NCBI GenBank assembly: GCA_016220125.1
Contig: JACRIF010000084.1
Span: 1 to 15,155 of the forward strand
Source of the DNA: Candidatus Peregrinibacteria bacterium
GTDB lineage: Bacteria; Patescibacteriota; Gracilibacteria; UM-FILTER-43-11
Reading direction: 5' to 3'
DNA: 15,155 nucleotides
Position 1 is the stretch's first letter. Every line of letters starts with the position of its first letter. A program made the position numbers and the translations under genes. Under the pieces are notes generated by a model, which was not told where the DNA came from, made no database searches, and saw only the letters and a program-made list of their open reading frames with translations. Shown here piece after piece: positions 1-6,889 of this stretch.

Positions 1-1
1 A

Positions 2-487
2 CAAGGGGTTCCCCGCAACGTGGTCGCCCGGTGGCTGTCGGAAACGAGCGACCCGGATTTCGATTTTCGCCGGATGGCCCAGGTGCCACGCTCCTCGTCT
101 TACGGCTACAATCTGGTCTCGACCCAGGGCGATTTGTGGTGCATCGAGGCCACGGCCAAAAAACAAAGTCTTCTTCGCCCGGAAACCCCCTTCGTCCACA
201 CCAACCATTATCGGGGGGAATTGAAAGCGTTCGAGGCGACCGAAAATGTGACCTCGACTTTCGAGAGGTACGAATGCGCCGCCAAAAATCTGAAGCCTCG
301 CATGTCCGTGGGCGAATGGATGGATCTTTCAGGCGACACATCCCAAGGATCTAAATCGAGCCTGCTGAACGAGCGGACGGTCGGCCGCATGGGGATCGAC
401 CTTGAAAACCGTCTGGCTCACGTGTGGCTCAGGCGCGAGGCGGAAAAGGGGTGGGTCGTTTACCCGTTGGATTTTGTAGGAGGCTAA
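2..487 (+). CDS. C45-type Ntn hydrolase / acyltransferase, 3' part only
   Basis: This is the C-terminal part of a gene whose start lies left of the window; the frame is open back to base 2, so the GTG at 20 is not its start. The visible 162 residues match the peptidase C45 / acyl-CoA:6-aminopenicillanate acyltransferase family. The signs are an opening G-x-P-R-N-V-V-A-R-W stretch, then S-x-x-Y-x-x-N-L, an I-E-A-T strand, the conserved H-T-N-H-Y segment (encoded near 197-211), and a closing strand pair ending W-V-V-Y-P-L-D-F. Family members are made as precursors that cleave themselves before a Cys nucleophile and then hydrolyse or transfer linear amides; that Cys is outside the window, so activity cannot be judged. 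The next gene starts 12 bases after the stop and may be co-transcribed. The substrate is unknown. Family call fairly sure. Confidence 0.72.
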   Translation, partial: QGVPRNVVARWLSETSDPDFDFRRMAQVPRSSSYGYNLVSTQGDLWCIEATAKKQSLLRPETPFVHTNHYRGELKAFEATENVTSTFERYECAAKNLKPRMSVGEWMDLSGDTSQGSKSSLLNERTVGRMGIDLENRLAHVWLRREAEKGWVVYPLDFVGG

Positions 488-499
488 GGTTCTTCTGCC

Positions 500-859
500 A
501 TGGAAAAAACGAATTTCAATCCACAGGGCGTCATTCTGGGAAGTAGCTTGGGAGGCCATTCCATGGAATGTTATGCCCGAAAATTGGGCGTGCTGGGGGA
601 AACCATCGATGAGGATTTGCTGCAACGCCTCAGGCGTAGGCTGGCCCATTTGCTGGTTGTGGATGGGAACGAGGTCTTCGAGTTGTTCGCGGCCCAGGGC
701 AAGGAATCAAACGCTTTTTTTGGCAACCCTTCGGCATTTCCCTATTTTGTCCGTGTGGACAAGGCGGAGCCCAACAATCCCGATTCGCGCCTCAGGATTG
801 CCGCGGTCCTCAAGGGGCCTTTGTTTAAGGCGTCCATTCGTCCAAGGGGTGGCAGGTAG
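500..859 (+). CDS. small protein of unknown function, downstream of the C45 gene
   Basis: A 119-residue protein that I do not recognise. It begins MEKTNFNPQGVILG and has a short glycine/serine segment (S-S-L-G-G-H-S), an amphipathic helix rich in Leu and Arg (about residues 37-50), and mixed strands after that. There is no signal peptide or clear membrane segment. It starts 12 bases after the preceding stop. An AGGAGG lies at 478-483, overlapping the end of that gene, but it is about 16 bases from this ATG, so it is a poor SD match. The tight spacing suggests one transcript with the C45 hydrolase. Codon use resembles the neighbours, which supports a real gene. No function is proposed. Confidence 0.6.
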   Translation: MEKTNFNPQGVILGSSLGGHSMECYARKLGVLGETIDEDLLQRLRRRLAHLLVVDGNEVFELFAAQGKESNAFFGNPSAFPYFVRVDKAEPNNPDSRLRIAAVLKGPLFKASIRPRGGR

Positions 860-870
860 CCATTCCATCA

Positions 871-899
871 TTGTTTTTGGGGCTTTATGAGAGTATAAT
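871..899 (+). promoter_or_regulatory. sigma70-like promoter of the 923 gene
   Basis: TTGTTT at 871-876 and a perfect TATAAT at 894-899 are separated by 17 bases, in the 63-base gap between two genes. Transcription would start near 906, giving a leader of about 17 bases before the ATG at 923. Near-consensus boxes and ideal spacing make this one of the clearest promoters in the window. Confidence 0.7.
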
Positions 900-901
900 A
901 A

Positions 902-922
902 GGGGAATACTTTATTTTCCCC
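902..922 (+). repeat. short inverted repeat at the transcription start, abutting the ATG
   Basis: GGGGAA at 902-907 and TTCCCC at 917-922 are perfect complements with a 9-base AT-rich middle. The repeat spans the expected transcription start and ends exactly before the ATG at 923. It could be an operator or a small hairpin at the 5' end of the message. It is short enough to be chance. Confidence 0.35.
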
Positions 923-1654
923 ATGTCCGAAAAAACACACGGTCCATCGGAATTCCAGAAATTCCAACCTATTGAAAGGGTGGAATTGGAAAAAGTGAAT
1001 GGGTTGCGCCGACGGCTCAAGGAATTATTGAAACAGGCCGCCGTGATCGGCGGCATCAGCTTGGCCTCGGGGGGTGCGGTAGGAACCGTGAGTCAGTCCA
1101 AATACAGGGATTGGATGGGCTATCACCCGGACCAAACGGAGATGGCAAAGCCTGATGCGCCAAAAGAGGCTCCGAAGGTTCAAGAGGAAAAGGAGGCCGA
1201 GGGGTATTTGGAAAAGGCGAAAAAGTCGCTGGCAGCGGCCAAAAAAATCGTGGGCGAGAAAATCAGCGATCTCACCGAAAGCTCCGAGACGGTTCAGCAG
1301 TACCGCCAGACCCGCAAGGAGCTGGCCGAGATCAAGAAAAAGTTTTTGGAGGTCGGTGATAAGACCGCCTTTTGGCTCCCGTTCATTCTCACCTTTCTGG
1401 CGTCCACCCTGCTTGCCAACAAAATTGTGCAGGTGAAAAAATTGCTTTCCGAGCGGGTCGACCCTGTGGTTGAACGGAATATGACTGTCATCGAGTCCAA
1501 ACTCAACGAGCTCGTGGATCGCGTGAATGCGATGCAGTCCAAACCGTCGGCTTCGATCGAGACCCAAGCCCGATTGGCTAGCGAGCTGAATCGGTTGTCG
1601 AACGATTTTTTGGCCAAGGAGTACGAATTCGAGGGCAATCCCAAGGATCGTTAG
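923..1654 (+). CDS. putative membrane-anchored coiled-coil protein, unknown function
   Basis: A 243-residue protein matching no family I know. Residues 1-37 are polar with a basic helix (RRRLKELLKQ). Residues 38-58 are glycine- and alanine-rich and weakly hydrophobic. Residues 70-145 are rich in Lys, Glu and Ala with helical spacing and are probably coiled coil. Residues 148-168 form a clear membrane segment (F-W-L-P-F-I-L-T-F-L-A-S-T-L-L-A). The C-terminal 75 residues are again helical and charged. The layout suggests a bitopic or hairpin membrane protein with a coiled-coil stalk, possibly a scaffold or envelope component; that is inference. A strong promoter lies just upstream and no SD is evident. 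The stop is 6 bases from the stop of the convergent minus-strand gene. Confidence 0.65.
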   Translation: MSEKTHGPSEFQKFQPIERVELEKVNGLRRRLKELLKQAAVIGGISLASGGAVGTVSQSKYRDWMGYHPDQTEMAKPDAPKEAPKVQEEKEAEGYLEKAKKSLAAAKKIVGEKISDLTESSETVQQYRQTRKELAEIKKKFLEVGDKTAFWLPFILTFLASTLLANKIVQVKKLLSERVDPVVERNMTVIESKLNELVDRVNAMQSKPSASIETQARLASELNRLSNDFLAKEYEFEGNPKDR

Positions 1655-1660
1655 GCCGGT

Positions 1661-2167
1661 TTAGCCCACGATGGTGCGCTGGATGGTTTCGGCCAACAGC
1701 TCGGGTGGTGGCGGGTTTTTGGGGTGCAGGATTTCTCGAGCTTTTTCTTCCATATGTCGGAGCGAATCCAGGAATCCTTTGCAATGGACGGGGTCGTTCA
1801 TTCCGGAAGCCTGCAAATAGGTCTCATTGCCAAAATAAACCATGGTTTTTCGGTACAATTCCGAAAGGGTCATCGCCTCAGTTCGGCTGGGCTCCAGATT
1901 TGAGGTCAGATACGTCAGAATACCGGCCACTTGGCCCCAGCCATCGTTTTTGGTCAGCTGGTCGACAGGTTTTTGCAGGATGGAGTTGAATTGCTGAACC
2001 AATTTGATCAGGTCTGGTTTCAAATCCTCCGAAACTCCGATCGGCCCAGGTTTGATGCCAAGAGTCTGCAGGGTGTCGGAGCGAATTTCTTGTGCCACCG
2101 ATGCTTGGGTGGAGGGGGTGGTGGCTTCGGCGCCGATTTCGGGGGTGGTTATTTCGGGCAAGGGCAT
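1661..2167 (-). CDS. unknown soluble protein, convergent with the 923 gene
   Basis: A 168-residue protein of unknown function. The first 30 residues are rich in Thr, Pro, Glu and Ala and probably disordered. The rest looks helical, with motifs such as L-T-K-N-D-G-W-G-Q-V and a Pro run near the C-terminus. There is no membrane segment or signal peptide. It is read from a TTGACA-type promoter at 2244-2215, giving a leader of about 40 bases. No SD precedes the ATG. The neighbouring gene at 2315 diverges from it. GC-rich codon choice and a well-placed promoter support a real gene. Confidence 0.6.
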   Translation of the reverse strand: MPLPEITTPEIGAEATTPSTQASVAQEIRSDTLQTLGIKPGPIGVSEDLKPDLIKLVQQFNSILQKPVDQLTKNDGWGQVAGILTYLTSNLEPSRTEAMTLSELYRKTMVYFGNETYLQASGMNDPVHCKGFLDSLRHMEEKAREILHPKNPPPPELLAETIQRTIVG

Positions 2168-2214
2168 GGGGTTGCGTTAGGGGCTAATGGATTTCAAGTT
2201 CCAAAGGTGGTCCC

Positions 2215-2244
2215 ATCCTAATGGGAATCGGTCGATCCTGTCAA
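2215..2244 (-). promoter_or_regulatory. sigma70-like promoter of the 1661-2167 gene
   Basis: On the minus strand a perfect TTGACA (2244-2239) is followed after 18 bases by TAGGAT (2220-2215). Transcription would start near 2208, about 40 bases before the ATG at 2167. A 6-bp inverted repeat, TCCCAT (2211-2216) and ATGGGA (2221-2226) with a 4-base centre, overlaps the -10 and could be a repressor site. Confidence 0.6.
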
Positions 2245-2314
2245 AAAGACGCGATCCATTGCGGTGTGCCCAAAAAACGGGTAAAAAATATCCAACTTCA
2301 TTTGAACGCCGGTT

Positions 2315-2560
2315 ATGAAACCTGAAAATACTTCCGAAAAAAACCTGAAGGTGCTCGTGTGCGAAATCGATCCCCCGACGCAAGGCAGAGAGGAGTGGGG
2401 AACCGATGTCGCCGAATTCCGGGGGAAGTGCTACAAGTTGTTGGGCGAGTGCACTTCCGGGGTGTCCATTCCCGAATTCCCCCTTCTCGCCACCTGTGTG
2501 AAAAAGGAGGAGGGTCCGCGCCCCTCCATTCAGATTCTCAGTATCCAGGAATTGGGATAG
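2315..2560 (+). CDS. small protein of unknown function (81 residues)
   Basis: A short gene between a divergent and a convergent neighbour. The product is acidic and charged, with three cysteines in the middle and C-terminal parts (V-C-E-I-D, G-K-C-Y-K, A-T-C-V-K) and no membrane segment. I recognise no family. Support is modest: the frame fills the space between 2167 and the end of thpR without overlapping either, it ends 13 bases before the thpR stop, and codon use is ordinary. No SD precedes the ATG. The only promoter candidate is weak, TTGCGG (2259-2264) and TAAAAA (2282-2287) spaced by 17. It may be a real small protein or a chance frame. Confidence 0.45.
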   Translation: MKPENTSEKNLKVLVCEIDPPTQGREEWGTDVAEFRGKCYKLLGECTSGVSIPEFPLLATCVKKEEGPRPSIQILSIQELG

Positions 2561-2573
2561 CCATGGTTGCAGT

Positions 2574-3107
2574 CTACGGTGTGGATTTGAAAGTCTCGAT
2601 GATGTGGTGTTCCGCTCCGGTAGGTTTGAGGTGGCTTTCCATCAGGAAAAACCGATCCATCGTGAATGTTTTCGTTTCAGTTTTTGAGGCAGATCGCCCG
2701 CCTCGTGGTTTGAAGGTCGGCGGAGGCGTGTTTTGATAGCGCCCCAGTGTGATGTGCGCGGAGAACGGCTTGTCGGGCTTGAGTCCGATTTCGCTCATGG
2801 TCGTTCGAATCCGGTCGGCCAACTTTTGTAGGGCATCTCCTCCGTCGCAGTCGACCCACACTCCGTGGGGCCGGCTCTCATTGGGGAATCGGCGGGCATT
2901 GCCCAAGGTGATTTCGAACGGCTGGAAGGCAACCGACTGAAGGGCTTCGATGATCCGCGGTACAAGCGAATCCCCGATTTCATCTCCCAAAAATTGGAGT
3001 GTCAGGTGATACTCCTCGGTTTTTTTAATCCCTGGGAAGGTGCGCTGGAGCTTGTCGCAGTAATCATGCAGTTCCTGCGGGATGTTGAGGCTGATGAAAA
3101 GTCTCAT
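2574..3107 (-). CDS. thpR: RNA 2',3'-cyclic phosphodiesterase (2H family, LigT/ThpR)
   Basis: A 177-residue member of the 2H phosphoesterase superfamily, of normal length for ThpR. It starts with the typical M-R-L-F-I-S-L. The two catalytic H-x-T-x motifs are intact: H34-L-T36-L (in Y-H-L-T-L-Q-F-L-G) and H118-I-T120-L (in F-S-A-H-I-T-L-G-R). The family opens 2',3'-cyclic phosphate ends of RNA to 2'-phosphate and can ligate tRNA halves through a 2'-5' bond in vitro; the cellular role in bacteria is unsettled. The enzyme is cytoplasmic. It is read alone, convergent with the 81-residue gene and divergent from the receiver-HAD gene at 3220. No SD is seen before the ATG, and no strong promoter is visible on this strand. 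Confidence 0.93.
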   Translation of the reverse strand: MRLFISLNIPQELHDYCDKLQRTFPGIKKTEEYHLTLQFLGDEIGDSLVPRIIEALQSVAFQPFEITLGNARRFPNESRPHGVWVDCDGGDALQKLADRIRTTMSEIGLKPDKPFSAHITLGRYQNTPPPTFKPRGGRSASKTETKTFTMDRFFLMESHLKPTGAEHHIIETFKSTP

Positions 3108-3160
3108 GGTCTGAGGGGCTAGGCCTTTTTAGTGTACCGCTTAAGGGCGAGGGTTAATAT

Positions 3161-3188
3161 TTGACTTAAATAAAATTTATGCTAGAGT
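3161..3188 (+). promoter_or_regulatory. promoter with extended -10, upstream of the receiver-HAD gene
   Basis: TTGACT at 3161-3166 and TAGAGT at 3183-3188 are spaced by 16 bases, and the -10 is preceded by TGC, which matches the TGn extended -10 pattern. Transcription would start near 3195, about 25 bases before the ATG at 3220. The region is markedly AT-rich compared with the flanking genes. Confidence 0.6.
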
Positions 3189-3219
3189 AATCCTCCAATC
3201 ATTTTATAGTTCAACCCAA

Positions 3220-4773
3220 ATGCCAGAATCCAAGCAGTCCATCCATGTGCTGGTGGTCGAAAGCGAATCCAAGGGTACCGGCGATACGAAGGCAACCCTG
3301 CAGGACCTGGGTCTTTCGCCTGACGCTATCATCACGGCTCAAAGCATTGAGCAGGCGATGGATATTTTGGCGGAAAGGGCGGTGAAGGGTGAGCGAGAGC
3401 GTATCGCGTTGTTGCTATGCGACACCCGCGTGCAGACCGAAGGGGATGGCGTGGCGTTGATGCAGTTGGTGAAAAATGATTTTGAAAATCCTCCCTATGT
3501 TATTGCCACGGGGGGTGCGGATGAGGGGGTGGCCACCCATGAAATCGCGGACGCGTTTTTGGCCCACGAGCCCCGTGATTTGTATGGAGCGAGGATGAAA
3601 GAGGAATTGACGCGCGCCAAGGGGATGCTCCCAGCCCAGGCGTTTGACGAGGTGTTTAGGGAAAGCGTCCAGGCAAACAACACGGTGGCCCAGACTCAAG
3701 AGTTGGCCAGTGCGCGCACCGATGCAAAGGAATCCGAAAGGGCGCCCACCTGGTTCGAACTGGACAAGGAGCATAAGATCGAAGATTTGCGGGAGCAAAA
3801 ACACGACAAAGAGGGGCAACCGGTGAATCGATTGGTGGCGGTGTTCGATTTGGACGGAACCCTGGCCAAGCCTTTCACCATGGGGCGCTTTGTGCAATTC
3901 CTCACGGAGTCTTCCGAAAAAGGCCAGGAGTCTATTTTGCGCCAGTTGCTGAAAGAGGTGCGCAAGGGGGCCGACAACGTGAGGGCGTCCAAGGATCTGG
4001 TGGGTGCCTTCAAGAGGTTCCGCGACAATCCGGCTGGTTACAAGGGGGAGTTTTCGGACAAGGTGGGGTATGTGGCTTTCATCATCGATACAAACAAGTA
4101 TTTTTCCGAAATGTTGAATGGCCTTTCCGCCCAAAGTGTTTTTAAATTGGGGGAGGAATGGTGCCGGAAGGATGCCCCTCGCCAGATTTTCAGCCACGCG
4201 CGCCCCATCATCCGTTTGTGCAAGGAGCTGGATATTGTGCCGACGTTGGTCACGGGAACGCCCGCCGAGGCCGTAGCCGGTTTTCGCCAAGTGTTGGAGA
4301 TCGAAGAACGTTGCCATCCCTTGGAGTTGGCCACCGATGAGACAGGTCGCTATTCGGGATTGAAATATGAAACCGGCCTGACGAAATCGAAAAACGAGGT
4401 GATTCGCAAGATCGTCCGGAATGGCAACCACATCATTCTATCCGCCGGCGACCAAGTGACGGATAGCCCCCTGCACGAGGCGGCTTTGTCCCGAGAGCAC
4501 GACAGTCTGTCTGGAATCGCCTGCTATTTTGGGTCGGACCAAAACGACATCCAGGGGTTCTCCCATCATCTGGAAAACCGATGGATGTTGCCCATCCCTT
4601 ATATGGAAAGAACCACGTTCGCGATTTTGGAGATGATTGTCGAGCGTCTGCACGCGGTTTCGCAATTGGAGGAGAACATGGCTGTGTTGAGCGTGGGCTT
4701 CCGCGAGAAGATCAATGATTTGATCAATGATCGGAAGACGATCCGAAAATTCCTGGATCTAGAGGCAAAATAG
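3220..4773 (+). CDS. receiver-like domain fused to a HAD-superfamily phosphatase
   Basis: A 517-residue two-domain protein. Residues 8-125 resemble a CheY-type receiver: a V-L-V-V-E strand, D68 in L-L-L-C-D-T-R as the possible phosphate acceptor, and T97 in V-I-A-T-G-G. The usual acidic pair is replaced by E-S-E, and the Lys-Pro after the last strand reads H-E-P, so phosphorylation is doubtful. Residues 205-460 are a HAD hydrolase of the SerB-like subclass: motif I D210-L-D212-G-T, a helical cap (about 220-330), motif II T345 in L-V-T-G-T, Lys389/391 for motif III, and motif IV G-D411-x3-D415. All HAD catalytic positions are present, so phosphatase activity is likely; the substrate is unknown. 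Residues 460-517 are helical. It is a single gene with its own promoter. The domain calls are firm for HAD and moderate for the receiver. Confidence 0.8.
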   Translation: MPESKQSIHVLVVESESKGTGDTKATLQDLGLSPDAIITAQSIEQAMDILAERAVKGERERIALLLCDTRVQTEGDGVALMQLVKNDFENPPYVIATGGADEGVATHEIADAFLAHEPRDLYGARMKEELTRAKGMLPAQAFDEVFRESVQANNTVAQTQELASARTDAKESERAPTWFELDKEHKIEDLREQKHDKEGQPVNRLVAVFDLDGTLAKPFTMGRFVQFLTESSEKGQESILRQLLKEVRKGADNVRASKDLVGAFKRFRDNPAGYKGEFSDKVGYVAFIIDTNKYFSEMLNGLSAQSVFKLGEEWCRKDAPRQIFSHARPIIRLCKELDIVPTLVTGTPAEAVAGFRQVLEIEERCHPLELATDETGRYSGLKYETGLTKSKNEVIRKIVRNGNHIILSAGDQVTDSPLHEAALSREHDSLSGIACYFGSDQNDIQGFSHHLENRWMLPIPYMERTTFAILEMIVERLHAVSQLEENMAVLSVGFREKINDLINDRKTIRKFLDLEAK

Positions 4774-4833
4774 GGCCGTCTCGGAAACGCGAGGATCCCG
4801 AATCGAACGCACCGTTGGGTCAATTCGTTTTTC

Positions 4834-4862
4834 TTGATTAGTGAACAAATGTTCACTATTTT
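4834..4862 (+). promoter_or_regulatory. promoter of the lexA-umuC pair
   Basis: TTGATT (4834-4839) and TATTTT (4857-4862) are separated by exactly 17 bases, and the spacer is filled by the SOS-type palindrome. Transcription would start near 4869, leaving a leader of about 50 bases before the ATG at 4921. A bound repressor would cover the polymerase site completely, as expected for a tightly SOS-controlled gene. Confidence 0.65.
4839..4858. promoter_or_regulatory. SOS box (LexA operator)
   Basis: A near-perfect palindrome with 9-bp arms, TAGTGAACA and TGTTCACTA, around a 2-base AA centre. Its core GAAC-AAAT-GTTC fits the GAAC-N4-GTTC LexA box described for Bacillus and relatives. It lies between the -35 and -10 of the promoter in front of a LexA-type repressor, so autoregulation is the natural reading. 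Confidence 0.82.
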
Positions 4863-4920
4863 AAGTTGCGGATAAGTGATTTTGAACGGCCTAAAAACTA
4901 TCACCTAAAACCCACAACCT

Positions 4921-5496
4921 ATGTTGATCGAAACCCAAATCGAAAAGTTGCGCTCCCACTACCGCAGATGCGGCACTCTGCCCACCTACAACGAGATGAA
5001 AAATCTCTTTTCGTATAAATCCAAAAGCACCATCTATTATTTGATGAATCGTTTGGTGCGCGAGGGGATCTTGCGCCGGAAGGACCACAAGCTCCTGCCG
5101 GGCAAAAATTTCAGGGGCTTCCCCTATTTTCAATCGGTTCGCGCCGGGGTTCCGGGGCCAGCTGAGGAGGAGGCGAACGACCATTTGTCGCTCGACCAGT
5201 TCCTCATCGACAAGCCCCTGAGCACCATCCTGATCCGTGTCAGGGGCGACAGCATGATTGGCGCCGGCATCCTGCCCGGCGACATCACCATTGTCGAGCG
5301 AACGGGCAGCGCCAAGCCCGGCGATATGGTGGTGGTGAACCTCGAGGGCGAGTTCACCGTCAAAACCCTTCGTCGCGAAGGCGATGCCTTTTATCTCGAT
5401 CCCTCGAATCCCAATTATCCCAGCCTTCCCATGGCAGGGTATGCCGAGCATTCGCTGGTCGGGGTGGTGCGGGGTGTTGTGCGAAAATTTTCATAG
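4921..5496 (+). CDS. lexA: LexA-type self-cleaving SOS repressor (S24 peptidase)
   Basis: A 191-residue protein with both LexA parts. Residues 1-65 form a winged helix-turn-helix of LexA type (L-P-T-Y-N-E-M-K-N-L-F then K-S-K-S-T-I-Y-Y-L-M-N-R-L). The C-terminal S24 domain has a cleavage pair A75-G76 (in V-R-A-G-V-P), the nucleophile S111 (G-D-S-M) and the general base K148 (V-K-T-L). The Ser-Lys spacing of 37 equals that of E. coli LexA. With RecA filaments as co-protease it would cut itself and release its target genes. The SOS operator upstream predicts autoregulation, and umuC follows after 30 bases in the same direction. No separate umuD lies in the window, so this protein may also act as the UmuD partner; that is inference. 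The ATG has no SD but sits where LexA proteins begin. Confidence 0.9.
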   Translation: MLIETQIEKLRSHYRRCGTLPTYNEMKNLFSYKSKSTIYYLMNRLVREGILRRKDHKLLPGKNFRGFPYFQSVRAGVPGPAEEEANDHLSLDQFLIDKPLSTILIRVRGDSMIGAGILPGDITIVERTGSAKPGDMVVVNLEGEFTVKTLRREGDAFYLDPSNPNYPSLPMAGYAEHSLVGVVRGVVRKFS

Positions 5497-5526
5497 CCTA
5501 AGCTCGTAGCCCTAAGCCCCAGTCTT

Positions 5527-6747
5527 ATGTTAGCCAACTGGCCCAATGCCATCGCTTTGATCGACGCCGATTATTTTTTCGCGCATTGCGAATTGGCCCG
5601 GCATCCCGAACACCGCGGAAAACCGTTGATGGTGTTGGGGAGGTTGGGCAGTTGCATCCTGGCCAAATCCCCCGAGGCCAAGGCTTTGGGCATCGGCACC
5701 GCCATGCCGTTTTGGGAGGCCAAAAAGTTGTGCCCCAAGGGTATTTATTTGCAGGGCGATTTCCGCTACTACACCCTCATGTCCCGACGGCTGATGGCTG
5801 TTTTGCGCCAATGGTCGCCCGTTGTCGAGGAATGCTCCATCGACGAGGCGTTTATGGATATGGGTGGTCTTTGCGATCTCTATCGGTTGCCGTTCGAGGC
5901 GATCGCCCAAAAAATCCAATCCGAGGTCAAAACAGCACTCGGCATCACAGTCAGTTTTGGTATTTCAGTCAACAAAACCTTGGCCAAGATCGCCTGCGAG
6001 ATCCGCAAGCCCAACGGCGTCATGGCGGTGCCGGGAATAGGCATCGAATCCTTTCTCGCCACGCTGCCCGTGGGCGAAATTCCCGGAATCGGATTCAATC
6101 GCGAGGCCCTGCTCCAAAAATGGGGCATCAAAACCGGGCTCCAATTCGCGCACATGCCCCACGACCGGGTCAATCGGCTCCTGGGCCAAACCGGGCTCCA
6201 ATTGTGGCGCGAGATGCGGGGCGAGGTTGCGTTCCCGCTTCAGTCCGCAGCAGTCCCGCCCAAGAGTATTGGTCGCACCAGCAGCTTCGACAAGCCCACC
6301 TCCAACCTCGACTGGGTCCGTGGTTTGGCCGTGTATCATTTGGAGCGCGCGCTGGAGTCGCTGTGCGACCATGAATTGTTCGCGGGCGAGCTCACGCTTT
6401 ATTTGCGCGACAAGGAATTCAAGACCTATGGTTTCGGCCATCGTTTCGAGCGCCCGACCTCTGATTTCAATGAATGGATCGTCGCTTTTCAAAAGCTCTT
6501 TCTCCAAATTCCGTCCAACCATGTGTGGCGGTCCGCGGGGGCTTTCCTCACCCGCCTCACGCCCGCCAATGGCCAACAGTTGGATCTGTTTTCGGATCCG
6601 CAAAAAAGTGTCCAGTCCGACCGCCTCAACCAGGCGAAGCAAAAGCTCAACGAGCGCTTTGGCCGCACCACCGTCCGCAGCGGGGCAACCCTCTACTTCA
6701 ATTCCAAATGCGTCTCGAAAAACAGGATGCAAATGCCCATCCAATAA
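5527..6747 (+). CDS. umuC: Y-family translesion DNA polymerase, UmuC type
   Basis: A 406-residue polymerase, close to the 422 residues of E. coli UmuC. The metal-binding acidic residues are present: D13 and D15 in L-I-D-A-D-Y-F-F, and D106-E107 in C-S-I-D-E-A-F. The fingers segment (A-K-S-P-E-A-K-A-L-G-I) and a helix-hairpin-helix (about residues 178-195, L-P-V-G-E-I-P-G-I-G) follow. After the little-finger domain, Q351-L-D-L-F355 matches the sliding-clamp-binding motif of UmuC. The enzyme copies past DNA lesions at the cost of mutations. It starts 30 bases after lexA without its own promoter, so it is under the same SOS control. The gap holds a small direct repeat of CCTAAGC and no SD. There is no imuB or dnaE2 nearby. 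Family assignment is secure. Confidence 0.92.
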   Translation: MLANWPNAIALIDADYFFAHCELARHPEHRGKPLMVLGRLGSCILAKSPEAKALGIGTAMPFWEAKKLCPKGIYLQGDFRYYTLMSRRLMAVLRQWSPVVEECSIDEAFMDMGGLCDLYRLPFEAIAQKIQSEVKTALGITVSFGISVNKTLAKIACEIRKPNGVMAVPGIGIESFLATLPVGEIPGIGFNREALLQKWGIKTGLQFAHMPHDRVNRLLGQTGLQLWREMRGEVAFPLQSAAVPPKSIGRTSSFDKPTSNLDWVRGLAVYHLERALESLCDHELFAGELTLYLRDKEFKTYGFGHRFERPTSDFNEWIVAFQKLFLQIPSNHVWRSAGAFLTRLTPANGQQLDLFSDPQKSVQSDRLNQAKQKLNERFGRTTVRSGATLYFNSKCVSKNRMQMPIQ

Positions 6748-6889
6748 GGGAGTCTTGCAAAAGCCGAGGGGGGTGATACAGTGATCGGCCACCGCTCTTT
6801 GAAATCATGGGATTGGAATTTTAAGGTTGGATGACGGAAGTTTGTGAACCGTTGCGAAAACCACGAAGGTCGCGATCAGCGAGGAAGGC

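Noticed and set aside
2359..2736. A 125-codon frame overlapping the 81-residue gene and the end of thpR
   Set aside because: Half of it is antisense to thpR, and it shows no protein-like features.
2803..2812. GTTCGAATCC, like a tRNA T-loop
   Set aside because: It lies inside thpR and no acceptor stem, anticodon arm or D-arm surrounds it.
3415..4431. A 338-codon open frame on the minus strand opposite the receiver-HAD gene
   Set aside because: Shadow of a gene with clear motifs; no promoter or SD, and unusual composition.
4610..4620. GAAC-CAC-GTTC, resembling a second LexA box
   Set aside because: The spacer is 3 bases instead of 4 and it lies within coding sequence, far from a promoter.
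5586..6374. A 262-codon open frame inside umuC in another frame
   Set aside because: The product is Arg/Pro-rich without domain features, while the umuC frame carries all catalytic motifs.
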